Notes: generated by a model from the sequence alone, not told the origin. A DNA stretch of 64,000 nucleotides from JANMCE01 sp963791625 (GCA_963791625.1 CAWBTA010000015.1:124001-188000), one strand, 5' to 3'. Shown: positions 50,659 to 59,119, counted from the stretch's first letter. A program made the numbers and translations.

Positions 50659-51032
50659 TCAAGCGCGAAGTTCGCGAGTGACCTTCCGCTGAATGCTTCG
50701 AAGTGTCACAAGTGTCTGATCATCCGGCAGCCCGGTCGTGATGGACCAGTCCCGCCCAGATCCGACGAGGTCGCTCGCGAAAACGATTTCCGTTGCCAAC
50801 AGCACCCGAAGCCAGTCAAACCTGCTCATTGCCAGCGACGACTCGATGGTGTCGATAGGCCGTCTCTGCTCGGCGAACATATCGGACACGCCAGCGAAGC
50901 CCATCGCTATGCGAGTTCTTCGGTGCACCTTGCTGGACCGGCCCACTCGGCAAGGCCACATCGGAGCAAGAGACGCTCGTCGACATCAAGGTCGAACTCG
51001 ATCAGATCCTTCGCAGACCCACCCTCGTCCAT
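50659..51032 (-). pseudogene. Small hypothetical protein, frame broken
   Basis: From ATG 51032 the frame reads DEGGSAKDLIEFDLDVDERLLLRCGLAEWAGPARCTEELA and stops at 50907. In another frame the reading IAMGFAGVSDMFAEQRRPIDTIESSL...WLRVLLATEIVFASDLVGSGRDW continues smoothly to 50659, implying one missing base near 50911. The joined product (~124 residues) resembles an actinobacterial hypothetical family I cannot name. It lies between the other broken gene and the HNH gene on the same strand. Confidence 0.48.
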
Positions 51033-51099
51033 GCTGCGAATAGTGATCGATCACCCGCCACACGTCCAGCGATCGCAGATCTGTTCACGCGAGCCAAAG

Positions 51100-51786
51100 T
51101 CAGTTGATTGGACAGGTCTCGACGTACGAATTGCCGCGCTCATCGTCCCAAGAGACTGTCAGCGTGGCGAACGCACGACTCCCGAAGGTCTGTGCCCAAT
51201 GCCCGATGTTGAATCGTGCTCTTGCCGGAAGCGTGGGCGGCAGCTCGCCGAGCAGGACGGGCGATTTCTCAACGTCGCTGTCGATGACGACGATGCTCAT
51301 AGCGACGCCCGTGCCAACGTTCGTCATGACAACCTGCTTGCCAGATCTCCGCACCTGAAGCAGTGGACCGGTTCGCGATATGTCAGGCGAATCGTCCTTT
51401 GCAAGCGAGCCAAGCAGGAGGAGGGCGAAGCGAACCAGCTCGCTGTCCGTGGCCCAAGCTCGGCTCGTGGAGCCGTGCAGTTCGCTCTTCGCCTTCATTT
51501 CGCGAAGCACCTCGACGGTGTGAAGGTCCGGATCTAGGCGGTCGATCAGCTTGTGGTGTTTCGGACACAGCAGCATGAGGTTGTCGTAGGAGTTGCGCTC
51601 TTCGACCGACATTGCTGGATCAAACCGGGCCGCGCCCGGGCGCTCGCCGCAGATGTGAGCAATCTCCGCGTTCGTTTCCTTCCACGCCGGGTCGGTCAGC
51701 TTCTCATCACATCCTGTGAAGGCGCACACATTCGGACTCGCTGCGAACAACGCCTTGACGATCGTGATCGATACCGGACTGGCCAT
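51100..51786 (-). CDS. HNH-endonuclease-domain protein
   Basis: A 228-residue protein. The N-terminal half is an HNH fold: CAFTGCDEKL (first Cys pair), NAEIAHICGERPGAARFDPAM, then YDNLMLLCPKHHKLIDRLD (N...LCxxHH). The C-terminal ~100 residues form a beta-rich domain (VRRSGKQVVMTNVGTGVAMSIVVID...) with no name. Similar HNH proteins appear as solitary defence or restriction-like nucleases; here there is no methylase neighbour. ATG 51786 has a TAGCGT -10 6 nt upstream. Confidence 0.8.
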   Translation of the reverse strand: MASPVSITIVKALFAASPNVCAFTGCDEKLTDPAWKETNAEIAHICGERPGAARFDPAMSVEERNSYDNLMLLCPKHHKLIDRLDPDLHTVEVLREMKAKSELHGSTSRAWATDSELVRFALLLLGSLAKDDSPDISRTGPLLQVRRSGKQVVMTNVGTGVAMSIVVIDSDVEKSPVLLGELPPTLPARARFNIGHWAQTFGSRAFATLTVSWDDERGNSYVETCPIN

Positions 51787-51792
51787 GCACGG

Positions 51793-51811
51793 ACGCTAAC
51801 GGAAGCGTTAG
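51793..51811 (-). promoter_or_regulatory. Leaderless -10 and small palindrome before the HNH gene
   Basis: On the minus strand TAGCGT (51793-51798) is 6 nt before ATG 51786. CTAACG-GAAG-CGTTAG (51796-51811) forms a 6-bp palindrome overlapping it. Confidence 0.45.
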
Positions 51812-51830
51812 TCCGTCCCGTGTGGCAGCG

Positions 51831-52133
51831 CTACGCGCTGGTCCAAACGAGCTTTACGTCGCCGCCATCGAAGCCAACGCCGACCCCTCTAAGCCTGGAC
51901 GGCCCGGACTCCCATGGTCTCACTTCGCCGACGACGGCAACCGCAAGGGTTATCGCATCCTGCCAATCCGACCGATTGATCGCGGCTAGGCCGTCGAGTC
52001 TGACATAGCGGTCGATTGGCTCCCAAACGTACTCACAGGCCCAAACCCCCCGCAGGGTGCACGACCGAGCGCTGGCTGTCCAGAGGCACACCGAGTGCCG
52101 CTCTCCGCGCCGACATCGGGCAAGAACGGGCAT
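51831..52133 (-). CDS. Weak ORF, hypothetical
   Basis: The only plausible frame in 51787-52260. From ATG 52133 it gives 100 residues; the last two thirds (YVWEPIDRYVRLDGLAAINRSDWQDAITLAVAVVGEVRPW...GVGVGFDGGDVKLVW) read like a folded protein, while the first third is basic and Cys-rich and may not be translated. No family recognised. The remaining ~130 bp up to the HEPN gene hold nothing I can name. Confidence 0.3.
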   Translation of the reverse strand: MPVLARCRRGERHSVCLWTASARSCTLRGVWACEYVWEPIDRYVRLDGLAAINRSDWQDAITLAVAVVGEVRPWESGPSRLRGVGVGFDGGDVKLVWTSA

Positions 52134-52260
52134 GCCATCACTAACCTCACGCTGTGGCGCTTATTTGGGATGAGATCGAACGAAAGGACGGGCAACCCAT
52201 GACAAGACCGTAACCCCATGACGCTGGTCTGATCATCGAGATTCGGTAGGACAGGCGAGA

Positions 52261-52647
52261 TCAGTTCTGTAGACGTACCTCCGCCGCCGCAACCAGCTGC
52301 TCGGCCCACTTCACACAACTCGCAGCGTCGGCAGCGCTGATGTCGACACTCTCGTAGCCAGCCTGAGTTTTGCGATCGAGCGCCCGCCTAAGGGCAGTCG
52401 ACAACTTAACGTCGACCGGGCGAAGCAGATCAACAGCTGATACGAGGTTGCCATCACTCGACCGCTCACCGAGCGCATGGCATGTGATCGCGCCGGCCGC
52501 CGCGATCGTAGCGTGGATCGCACACGTAGCGACAACCTCTGACGCGTCGAGCAGCTCAGCCGCTTCGAGGAACTGACGAGCGTCGACCAGACGTTGCCGC
52601 GCCTGTTGTACATCGCAAGGCTTGCGGTTGCCCTTGGCCCGGCTCAC
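52261..52647 (-). CDS. HEPN-fold protein, partner of the adjacent MNT protein
   Basis: A 128-residue all-helical protein: ARQRLVDARQFLEAAELL, the central AIHATIAAAGAITCHALGERSSDGNLVSAVDLLR and late ALDRKTQAGYESVDISAADAASCVKWAEQLV, a HEPN pattern of the actinobacterial type paired with NTases. The R-x(4-6)-H RNase signature is not evident; where I would expect a histidine after the GERS turn the sequence has Leu. It overlaps the MNT gene by ATGA. May be a toxin that the MNT partner modifies or a degenerate one. Confidence 0.68.
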   Translation of the reverse strand: MSRAKGNRKPCDVQQARQRLVDARQFLEAAELLDASEVVATCAIHATIAAAGAITCHALGERSSDGNLVSAVDLLRPVDVKLSTALRRALDRKTQAGYESVDISAADAASCVKWAEQLVAAAEVRLQN

Positions 52648-53249
52648 TGGTGGCGCCCCAGCAATGAGGCAGTGTCACCGGCGAGTGCAATTCCGTCCTG
52701 CCGAACCTGCTGGACCAGCGGGTTCTTGGCTCGGACGAGTTTCTGCCACGACGCTGGCGAGTGTTCGACAAGCTGTAAGTCATTGCCGGTCCAGGAACGA
52801 ACATCGGCTTGGAGTCTCGACAGTCGCTCATGCAGGTTGGGTGCCTGGATGTCGTCCGCAACGATCAGAAGGTCGACATACGAGTCGCTGTCGGCATCGC
52901 CTCGGGCCACGGACCCGAAGAGCCAGGCACCATGGAGGTCGGGCCACGTGGAGAGCTGCTCTCGCAAACGCCGGATCAGCTCACCCCGCAGACCCGCCAG
53001 AGCAACTACAGGCCCAGCCGCAAGGTGGTTCCTGTTCAGCAATACCATCGACGATCGGCCGGCCAGAGTCTCGCTCACGAGTCCGCTATGGATGAGCTCC
53101 TCGATGACGGCACTCGCGTTACCTGGCGCAACGCCAGCGACAGCGGCAAGCTGCCGCCGAGTGACCGGCTGTTCGAGTCGAGCCAACGCCTGAAGCAGCG
53201 CGCCGCGCACGGCGGGGGCGACGTTAAGCACTGGTGAGCCAAGATCCAC
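52644..53249 (-). CDS. MNT nucleotidyltransferase with N-terminal winged helix (possible antitoxin)
   Basis: A 201-residue protein. Residues ~10-70 form a winged helix (ALARLEQPVTRRQLAAVAGVAPGNASAVIEELIHSGLV), followed by a minimal nucleotidyltransferase domain with HGAWLFGSVARGDADSDSYVDLLIV. The canonical GS-x(10)-D-x-D has Tyr in place of the first Asp, so AMP-transferase activity may be lost, leaving a DNA-binding antitoxin. GTG 53249 is supported by TAAGAT 6 nt upstream. The pair likely controls the palindromes at 53284-53315. Confidence 0.75.
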   Translation of the reverse strand: MDLGSPVLNVAPAVRGALLQALARLEQPVTRRQLAAVAGVAPGNASAVIEELIHSGLVSETLAGRSSMVLLNRNHLAAGPVVALAGLRGELIRRLREQLSTWPDLHGAWLFGSVARGDADSDSYVDLLIVADDIQAPNLHERLSRLQADVRSWTGNDLQLVEHSPASWQKLVRAKNPLVQQVRQDGIALAGDTASLLGRHQ

Positions 53250-53255
53250 GCAGTC

Positions 53256-53261
53256 ATCTTA
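53256..53261 (-). promoter_or_regulatory. Leaderless -10 element for the MNT/HEPN operon
   Basis: TAAGAT on the minus strand, 6 nt before GTG 53249. Confidence 0.48.
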
Positions 53262-53283
53262 CTAGCTCAATGATCGGAAACAA

Positions 53284-53315
53284 GATCATATGATCTGCTT
53301 ATAGATCATATGATC
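53284..53315. promoter_or_regulatory. Twin GATCATATGATC palindromes upstream of MNT/HEPN
   Basis: The 12-bp palindrome occurs at 53284-53295 and 53304-53315, start-to-start 20 bp (about two helical turns), about 35 bp upstream of GTG 53249. A third half-site (TGATC) lies at 53271. Strong candidate operator for the winged-helix MNT protein. Confidence 0.6.
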
Positions 53316-53502
53316 GGGCGCGTTCGCCGGGGTGGCCAACTGCGACCGGTTCCTCGCGATCGGAGCCGCTCCGAAGACATCGTCGATCAATTCGTCGAGG
53401 TCGTCGCGTGACGACGGCAAGCGCGTCGGCCGCAGCATCGAGAGGCCACGTCAACTCTCCCGGCAGCCCAGGCACCCGCAAAGGCGACCAACCGACGCAC
53501 TT

Positions 53503-54090
53503 TCAACCTCGAGGGATTCCGCCCTTCGTAGCTGCGGTCACATGTGCGGTCATGTGGCGGCCGATGGCACGCATACGATTCGCGTCCCGGGCGGTTCGGG
53601 CCAGGATGAACGCTCCACCGAGAGCGGCGATGACGGTCGCGGCAAGGGCATCGGCGGCCTTCGGCGCCATGCCGTCCCGTCTGAACATCGCGGTAGCCGT
53701 CGCGGTCCAGTTGGCGAACACGCTGTCGCATGCCATCCGGAGTGTCTCGTCCGCGCTGGCCACCTCGAGTGCCACGGTGAAGATGGGGCACGCGTCGACG
53801 TAGTCGCTGTTCTCCAGGGTGGCAGCGGCTCCCTCGAAGAGCATCGAGATGGCTTGTGCCGACGTCGTCGCGACCGCGGTAACGAGCTGAACCAACCCGA
53901 GGTATCCGGCCCCTGAGGTGCGGATCACCTCGGCGGCCAGTTCATCCTTGCCGCCGGGGAAGAAGTGGTACAGCGAGCCCGTGGTCGCTTTGGCCCCATC
54001 GGTGATCTGCTTCATCGACGTGCCGTTGAATCCCTGGCGCTGAAACAGTTCAGCAGCAGTCGCCACCAGGCGGTCGCGGGTCTCGGCCAT
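53503..54090 (-). CDS. TetR/AcrR-family transcriptional regulator
   Basis: A 195-residue TetR protein: the HTH is RDRLVATAAELFQRQGFNGTSMKQITDGAKATTGSLYHFFPGGKDEL, and the C-terminal ligand domain (FTVALEVASADETLRMACDSVFANW...) resembles the LmrA/YxaF-type group. It is divergent from the SnoaL-like gene across a 70-bp region containing a 14-bp imperfect dyad (54104-54134), its probable operator. TAGAGT lies 8 nt before its ATG. Ligand unknown. Confidence 0.9.
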   Translation of the reverse strand: MAETRDRLVATAAELFQRQGFNGTSMKQITDGAKATTGSLYHFFPGGKDELAAEVIRTSGAGYLGLVQLVTAVATTSAQAISMLFEGAAATLENSDYVDACPIFTVALEVASADETLRMACDSVFANWTATATAMFRRDGMAPKAADALAATVIAALGGAFILARTARDANRMRAIGRHMTAHVTAATKGGIPRG

Positions 54091-54103
54091 GACCGTTGAC
54101 TCT

Positions 54104-54134
54104 AGAACAATCGCTCTACTAGAGTGATCGTTCT
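54104..54134. promoter_or_regulatory. TetR operator dyad
   Basis: AGAACAATCGCTCT and AGAGTGATCGTTCT are 14-bp arms (two mismatches) around ACT, centred between the divergent TetR and SnoaL-like genes. Typical size for a TetR site. Confidence 0.65.
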
Positions 54135-54160
54135 AACGTCGGGACCAAGCGAGGTGCAGC

Positions 54161-54616
54161 ATGTACAAGACGATCGTGCGGGCAATGGTGCGTCGAAACG
54201 TGGCCCGGCTCAACGCCGGAGACGCCGCCCCCATGCTGAAGATGGCATCACGCGACGTGCAGCTTCGCTTTCCCGGTGACAACTCGTGGTCCACCATGTT
54301 CCGACCAGCGGTGAAAGGTCGAGCGCCGCACGCCACGCATCGAGGCCTCGACGAATGCCGAGCGTTCGCCGATCGGTTCGCGGCCAACCGTATCCAATTC
54401 GTATTGGAAGATATCCTCGTGAATGGCGGCCCCTGGAACACGCGGGTTGCGATGCGGCTGCACTCGTTCCTGCCCTCCGCCGATGGCGACAGATACAACA
54501 ACCGTGCCGTCGCCATCCTCGAATTGCGATGGGGAAAGCTTGTCGTATGGGAGGACTACGAGGACACCGAACGCGTCGCGGCCTGGGACCGGGCCGAGTC
54601 GACGGCCACTGGCTGA
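54161..54616 (+). CDS. SnoaL-like / NTF2-fold protein
   Basis: A 151-residue protein from ATG 54161, with GAGGTGC as a ribosome-binding site. MYKTIVRAMVRRNVARLNAGDAAPMLKMASRDVQLRFPGDNSW is the helix-then-strand start of SnoaL/NTF2 folds, and later NRIQFVLEDILVNGGPWNTRVAMRLHSF and KLVVWEDYEDTERVAAW complete the cone. Such proteins bind or convert small hydrophobic molecules. Its promoter region is shared with the divergent TetR gene, so it is probably the regulated target. Confidence 0.75.
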   Translation: MYKTIVRAMVRRNVARLNAGDAAPMLKMASRDVQLRFPGDNSWSTMFRPAVKGRAPHATHRGLDECRAFADRFAANRIQFVLEDILVNGGPWNTRVAMRLHSFLPSADGDRYNNRAVAILELRWGKLVVWEDYEDTERVAAWDRAESTATG

Positions 54617-54660
54617 CCCGGTTCCAGCTGCGGTCGGATAGGGGCCAACGGCCCGGCAGG

Positions 54661-54666
54661 TAGTCT
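54661..54666 (+). promoter_or_regulatory. Leaderless -10 element for the lipase gene
   Basis: TAGTCT, 6 nt before ATG 54673; the same hexamer and spacing as the second vapB (18898-18903). Confidence 0.5.
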
Positions 54667-54672
54667 CGGCCG

Positions 54673-55500
54673 ATGAACGCTACGGAAGCAACGTTTCCCG
54701 GCGCCGGTGGTGTCACGCTGCACACGGCGGTGTGGGCGCCCGACGCCGAGCCGATTGCTGACGTGGTGCTGATCCACGGGCTGGGTGAGCACTCGGGCCG
54801 CTACGTGCCGGTGGCCGAGGCATTGACCGCTGCCGGGTTTCAGGTGTCCGCGCTCGACCTGCGTGGTCACGGCCGCACGACCGGCGTGGAACGGGGCACG
54901 ATTGATGACTTTGATCTGCTCATCGATGACGCGACCCGATTCATCGGCTCGGTGCGCACCACTCGACCGCTGTTCGTCTACGGGCACTCGATGGGTGGGC
55001 TCGCGGCCGTTCGTCTGGCCGAGCGTTCGCAGGATGACATCGCTGGTTTCGTCATTACCAGCCCTGCACTGGTAGCGGCCGAGAGCATTCCGAAGATCCT
55101 GGTGAAGATCGTGAACTTCGTCGGGAAGATCGCCCCTCGGCTGAAAACCATCGCGCTCGAAGGCGACGCGATTTCTCGCGTCCAGAGTGTGAGGGACGAC
55201 TACGACCGCGATCCGCTGAACTATCGCGGCAAACTCCGCGCCGGTACCGCTCGGCAAATGAATATCACCATGGCCAAGGCACTGGCCGAAGCGGGCCGCG
55301 TCACCAAGCCCATCTTGATCATGCACGGCGATGCGGATCGTCTGACCTCACCTGCCGGTTCGCGAAAGCTGGACGAGCTGGTCGCTTCTTCCGACCGCAC
55401 CCTTCGCATCTGGCCCGGCGCATACCACGAGCTTCACCACGAACCCGAGCGCGAAGAGGTGCTGCAGACAATCATCACCTGGATGAAAGCCCGCATCTGA
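54673..55500 (+). CDS. Alpha/beta-hydrolase, monoacylglycerol-lipase-like
   Basis: A 275-residue alpha/beta-hydrolase: VVLIHGLGEHSGRYVPVAEAL (oxyanion HG), LDLRGHGRTTG, the nucleophile elbow VYGHSMGGLAAVR, Asp in IMHGDADRLTSPAGS and His in AYHELHHEPER. The HGLGEHSGRY and GHGxS/T-G motifs are those of monoacylglycerol lipases. Cytosolic. Leaderless start at ATG 54673. Confidence 0.88.
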   Translation: MNATEATFPGAGGVTLHTAVWAPDAEPIADVVLIHGLGEHSGRYVPVAEALTAAGFQVSALDLRGHGRTTGVERGTIDDFDLLIDDATRFIGSVRTTRPLFVYGHSMGGLAAVRLAERSQDDIAGFVITSPALVAAESIPKILVKIVNFVGKIAPRLKTIALEGDAISRVQSVRDDYDRDPLNYRGKLRAGTARQMNITMAKALAEAGRVTKPILIMHGDADRLTSPAGSRKLDELVASSDRTLRIWPGAYHELHHEPEREEVLQTIITWMKARI

Positions 55501-55538
55501 CCAATAGGTCTCTGGCGCGACGAGCGTGAGTTACTTCG

Positions 55539-55641
55539 ACCCTCCAACTCGGACCATTTCACCCTCCAACTTGACCCGGATGATGGTCCAGCGGACTCGA
55601 GAACGCTGGGTTGGAGGGTGAGACTGCCAGGGTTGGAGGGC
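55539..55641. promoter_or_regulatory. Four-box inverted array upstream of the MFS gene
   Basis: CCCTCCAAC occurs at 55540-55548 and 55562-55570 (22 bp apart) and its inverse GTTGGAGGG at 55610-55618 and 55632-55640 (again 22 bp apart). A nested GGACCAT/ATGGTCC pair lies at 55551-55557 and 55583-55589. The geometry suggests a multi-site operator (or a structured RNA) controlling the pump downstream. Confidence 0.5.
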
Positions 55642-55710
55642 GTTTCGCCTGCGGGAACGGAATGGGTCGAAACGAGGCCGCCCGCTGGTACGGTCGATGA
55701 CACTGTGGCG

Positions 55711-57117
55711 ATGACGAGGGGGACGAAGGCGCTGGTTGTGACATCGGTTGGTGTCTCGATGTCCGCATTGGATACCACCATCGTGAACGTGGCCAGGGAC
55801 ACCATCGGGCGCAGCTTCAACGCGTCGGAATCGGCCGTGTCTTGGGTGCTGTCGGGGTACAGCATCGTGTTCGCCGCGGTACTGCTGACTGCTGGTCGTA
55901 TCGCCGATCGCTACGGGCGCAAGAAGATCTACACCATTGGCCTGCTCGCTTTCATAACGGCGTCGGGCCTGTGCGCTCTGGCACCGACGCTGCCGATTCT
56001 CATCGCTGCCCGCGCCCTGCAGGCCGTCGGCGGCGCGCTGCTCAGCCCGGCTGCGCTTGCGCTCGTGCTTCCGGAGTTCCCCCTAGAGAAGCGATCAGCG
56101 GCGATTGCCGTGTGGGGCGCTATCGGATCGATCGGCGCCGGGGCCGGACCCGTTCTGGGCAGCCTCCTGCTGCGTGCATTCGGGTGGCGCAGCGCCTTCT
56201 TCATCAACCTCCCCATCGGCATCATCGCATTCGTTCTCGGTCGCAAGTTGCTGCACGAATCGAAGGACGAAGCCGCCACAGGCATTCCCGATCCGGTCAG
56301 CATCGCGGCCGGGGTCGGGTCGGTCGGTATCCTCGCCCTCGCCATCACGAAGGGCAACGAGTGGGGCTACCTGAGCACACGCAGCACTATTTGTTTCATT
56401 GCCGCGGCCGCACTGCTCCCACTGTTCATTTGGCGTTGCCGCACGGCGAAGCTGCCCGTGCTCGATCTGAGGCTGTTGAAGCAACGAGCATTCGCGGTGG
56501 GCAACGTTTCGGTACTTTTCTTCGGCTTGCCCTTCTACGGCCAATTAGTCGGCAACATCACGTTCCTTCAGCGAACGTGGCATTACTCCGTACTTGGGTC
56601 GGGTCTGGCGAGTGTGCCGCCACCACTTGTCGCCTTCCTCACCTCACGCGCCGCGGGTCGATGGTGCGACCGCGTCGGACACCGTCTGGTCGCTCTACCC
56701 GGAGCCATCCTCCTTGCGCTGTCACTGTTCCTGCACGCTGCCTTTGATCCGGTCACCCCCGCCTACTGGCGCACCTACGGGCCGTTCAGCCTGCTCACCG
56801 GTTTCGGCCTCGGCATCCTCATCAGCACGCTCCAGTCATCGGCGTGCAAGTACCTCCCGAAGGATCGCTACGCTATGGGCTCGGCGTTCTTCACCACCAT
56901 CCGCCAATTGGGATCGGCCCTGGCTATCGCCATCACGGTGGCGCTCTTGACGCGACCGGCACTTGGCGTCATGGACAATGCTCGCACGGCGTGGGTCGTA
57001 CAAGGCGCAAGTTCGCTCATGGTCGGCGTGCTCATGGTGACCCTCTACCGACCACCGTCAACGTCCGATGATGTGGTCCAAGGCATGCCTGCAGTGCCGA
57101 CGAACCTCACCGCCTGA
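55711..57117 (+). CDS. MFS transporter of the DHA2 (EmrB/QacA) drug-efflux family
   Basis: About 468 residues from ATG 55711 (GTG 55705 is the close alternative) with 14 hydrophobic segments. VSMSALDTTIVNVARDTIG (motif D1), AGRIADRYGRKKIYTIGLLAF (motif A) and GAIGSIGAGAGPVLGSLLL (motif C) are the DHA2 landmarks. The frame upstream to 55618 runs through the box array and is rejected. TACGGT lies at 55689-55694, so the transcript leader would be only a few nt. Exports drugs or metabolites; the substrate is unknown. Confidence 0.88.
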   Translation: MTRGTKALVVTSVGVSMSALDTTIVNVARDTIGRSFNASESAVSWVLSGYSIVFAAVLLTAGRIADRYGRKKIYTIGLLAFITASGLCALAPTLPILIAARALQAVGGALLSPAALALVLPEFPLEKRSAAIAVWGAIGSIGAGAGPVLGSLLLRAFGWRSAFFINLPIGIIAFVLGRKLLHESKDEAATGIPDPVSIAAGVGSVGILALAITKGNEWGYLSTRSTICFIAAAALLPLFIWRCRTAKLPVLDLRLLKQRAFAVGNVSVLFFGLPFYGQLVGNITFLQRTWHYSVLGSGLASVPPPLVAFLTSRAAGRWCDRVGHRLVALPGAILLALSLFLHAAFDPVTPAYWRTYGPFSLLTGFGLGILISTLQSSACKYLPKDRYAMGSAFFTTIRQLGSALAIAITVALLTRPALGVMDNARTAWVVQGASSLMVGVLMVTLYRPPSTSDDVVQGMPAVPTNLTA

Positions 57118-57167
57118 CCAATTCCGCCAGGCGCGCTGACGAACCGACCTGGCACCATGGTTGCAAC

Positions 57168-57779
57168 ATGAACACCTGGTTTACGTCCGATATGCATTTC
57201 GGACACGCAAATATCATCCGCTATTCACACCGCCCGTTTCACGACCTTGACCATATGCACGCCGGACTTATCGAGCGATGGAACGAGGTCGTGCAACCCG
57301 AGGACACTGTCTGGGTACTCGGTGATGTCGCGATGGGCATTATCGACGAATCGCTCGCGTTCGTCGGTCGACTGAACGGTCGCAAGCTGCTGCTGGCTGG
57401 CAATCACGATCGGTGCTGGGCCTTCCACGGACCGAAGCACGAACCATGGATCCAGCGATACCAAGAAGCCGGTTTTGCCGAGGTCCATCAGGGCCAGGTG
57501 CCGCTCGGCCTCGAAGAGCACATGGTCGAGATGTGTCACTTTCCGTACAACGGCGATAGCCAGTACGAGGATCGCTACGTCGAAGCCAGACCGGTGGATA
57601 GCGGCGCCTGGCTGCTGCATGGCCATGTGCATGAAACCTGGAAGCAGTGGGGACGCATGATCAATGTGGGCTGCGATGTGTGGGACTATCGACCGGTAGC
57701 GGCATCGGAGCTGGCAGCGTTGATCCGCAACGGACCGGCCGACCGTGACCTTCAGGAGCAGACGGTCGGCGAGGCCTGA
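57168..57779 (+). CDS. Calcineurin-like metallophosphoesterase
   Basis: A 203-residue protein: NTWFTSDMHFGHANIIRYSHRPF (D-x-H with extra His), VWVLGDVAMG (GD), LLLAGNHDR (GNHD), EMCHFPYNG and WLLHGHVHETW (GHVH) give the complete two-metal site. This compact subgroup, with FTSDxHFGHANII at the very N-terminus, is common in bacteria and phages. It may hydrolyse phosphodiesters; substrate unknown. Starts 50 bp after the MFS gene. Confidence 0.88.
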   Translation: MNTWFTSDMHFGHANIIRYSHRPFHDLDHMHAGLIERWNEVVQPEDTVWVLGDVAMGIIDESLAFVGRLNGRKLLLAGNHDRCWAFHGPKHEPWIQRYQEAGFAEVHQGQVPLGLEEHMVEMCHFPYNGDSQYEDRYVEARPVDSGAWLLHGHVHETWKQWGRMINVGCDVWDYRPVAASELAALIRNGPADRDLQEQTVGEA

Positions 57780-57802
57780 CGATTTCCGCTTGAATAGGGG
57801 CC

Positions 57803-58174
57803 GTGGCCGCCTCCCCCGGATCCTCACCCCTGCCACCACCACGGGTCGCTTGGCTGATGAGCGATGGTTCTGTCCTCGCGTCCGCGCACGTCGCCGATAC
57901 GTTCCGCAGCCGCCTGCAGGGCTTGATCGGTCGCAATGGCTTGGAAGGCGCCCTCGTCATTGAACACAGCAAGTGGATACACACCTTCGGCATGCGCTTC
58001 GCGCTCGACGTCGCCTACATCGACAAGGAAGGCAACGTCGTACGCATCGACAAGCTCGGAGCCAACCGGTTGGGCCGCCCTGAACCGCGAGCCGTCATGA
58101 TCGTTGAAGCCGAAGCGGGTGCCTTCGAACGCTGGGGGCTGAAGGTCGGCCAACAGGTCGAGCTGCGCCAATGA
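57803..58174 (+). CDS. DUF192-family protein
   Basis: A 123-residue protein from GTG 57803: ASAHVADTFRSRLQGLIGRNGLEGALVIEHSKWIHTFGMRFALDVAYIDKEGNVVRID has the R-x-GLMGR-like, H-T-FGM-F-x-LDV and V-x-R-I-D pattern of DUF192. The family's role is unknown. The stop overlaps the rsmI start (ATGA), so the two are coupled. Confidence 0.85.
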   Translation: MAASPGSSPLPPPRVAWLMSDGSVLASAHVADTFRSRLQGLIGRNGLEGALVIEHSKWIHTFGMRFALDVAYIDKEGNVVRIDKLGANRLGRPEPRAVMIVEAEAGAFERWGLKVGQQVELRQ

Positions 58175-59057
58175 TGCGTCCCGGCACGCTGGTGCTGGTG
58201 GCCACCCCGATCGGAAACCTGGGTGACCTCAGCCCCCGCGCCATAGAGACCCTCACGGAGGTGGACGCCATCGTGTGCGAGGACACCCGCCGCACTGGTC
58301 GTCTGCTGGCCCATTTCGGGGTTCCGAACAAGAGGCTGATCGTGGCCAACGAACACACCGAATCGAACGCGGCGATAACGGTGGTCGGGCTGCTCGCTGG
58401 TGGCGGCAAGGTAGCCGTTGTGACCGACGCCGGGTTGCCCGGCATTTCCGATCCCGGTGAGTGGTTGGTGCGCGCCGCGATAGATGCAGATGCAACAATC
58501 TCCGTCGTCCCGGGCCCGTCTGCTGCTGACGCTGCGCTGGTGATCAGTGGTCTCCCCACCGCTCGATATGTGATGGACGGATTTCTCCCCCGCACCGGTA
58601 GCGACCGCAAGACGCGCCTTGCCGAGGTCGCCAACGAGCCTCGAACCGTGGTGCTTTATGAAGCACCACATCGTCTCCTTCGCACCCTGACCGACCTCAC
58701 CGCAGCGTGCGGAGGTGAGCGACGTGTGGTGCTTGGTCCGTGAGCTGACCAAGCTTCATGAAGAGGTGTGGCGCGGCGCCCTTGCTGGTGCCCTGGAGCA
58801 CGCCGCAGTCATGGAACCGCGCGGTGAATACGTGATCGTGCTGGCGGGTAGCGCCAGCCGCCGAGGCCGCTGATGACGCCGCCATCGCGGCAGCCGCGGC
58901 GGATGCGCTGGCCCAAGGACTGCGCGGAAAAGATGCAGCCGATCACGTAGCGACCACGCTCGGCGTGCCGCGCCGCCAAGCCTACGAAGCGGTGCTGACA
59001 GCGAAGGCGGCACCTCTCAGAGTGCAAAGCAACCCTATGGACAACAGCGCCCCGTAG
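58171..59057 (+). CDS. rsmI: 16S rRNA (cytidine1402-2'-O)-methyltransferase, frame broken twice
   Basis: TLVLVATPIGNLGDLSPRAIETL and CEDTRRTGRLLAHFG, then VTDAGLPGISDPG and VPGPSAADAALVISGLP, are unmistakable RsmI. The frame stops at 58743 after RRVVLGP, but dropping one G near 58735 gives VRELTKLHEEVWRGALAGAL (family-normal), and a second one-base change near 58849 leads to APAAEAADDAAI...GLRGKDAADHVATTLGVPRRQAYEAVL and the stop at 59057. The corrected length is ~295 residues. It methylates C1402 in the ribosomal P site. Overlaps the DUF192 gene. Confidence 0.85.
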
Positions 59058-59090
59058 TACCGCACACGCTCTCAGCGAGAAGTCATCAAG

Positions 59091-59103
59091 GACCTCTGAG
59101 GTC
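59091..59103. promoter_or_regulatory. Short palindrome before the NTase-GNAT gene
   Basis: GACCTC-T-GAGGTC lies ~17 bp upstream of ATG 59120, followed by TATACA (59112-59117). Could be an operator; the evidence is slight. Confidence 0.3.
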
Positions 59104-59119
59104 TGTCAGGCTATACAGA

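Noticed and set aside
50572..51537. A 321-codon plus-strand frame
   Set aside because: Antisense to the HNH gene and to the broken 50659-51032 gene; the product is low-complexity basic with no domain.
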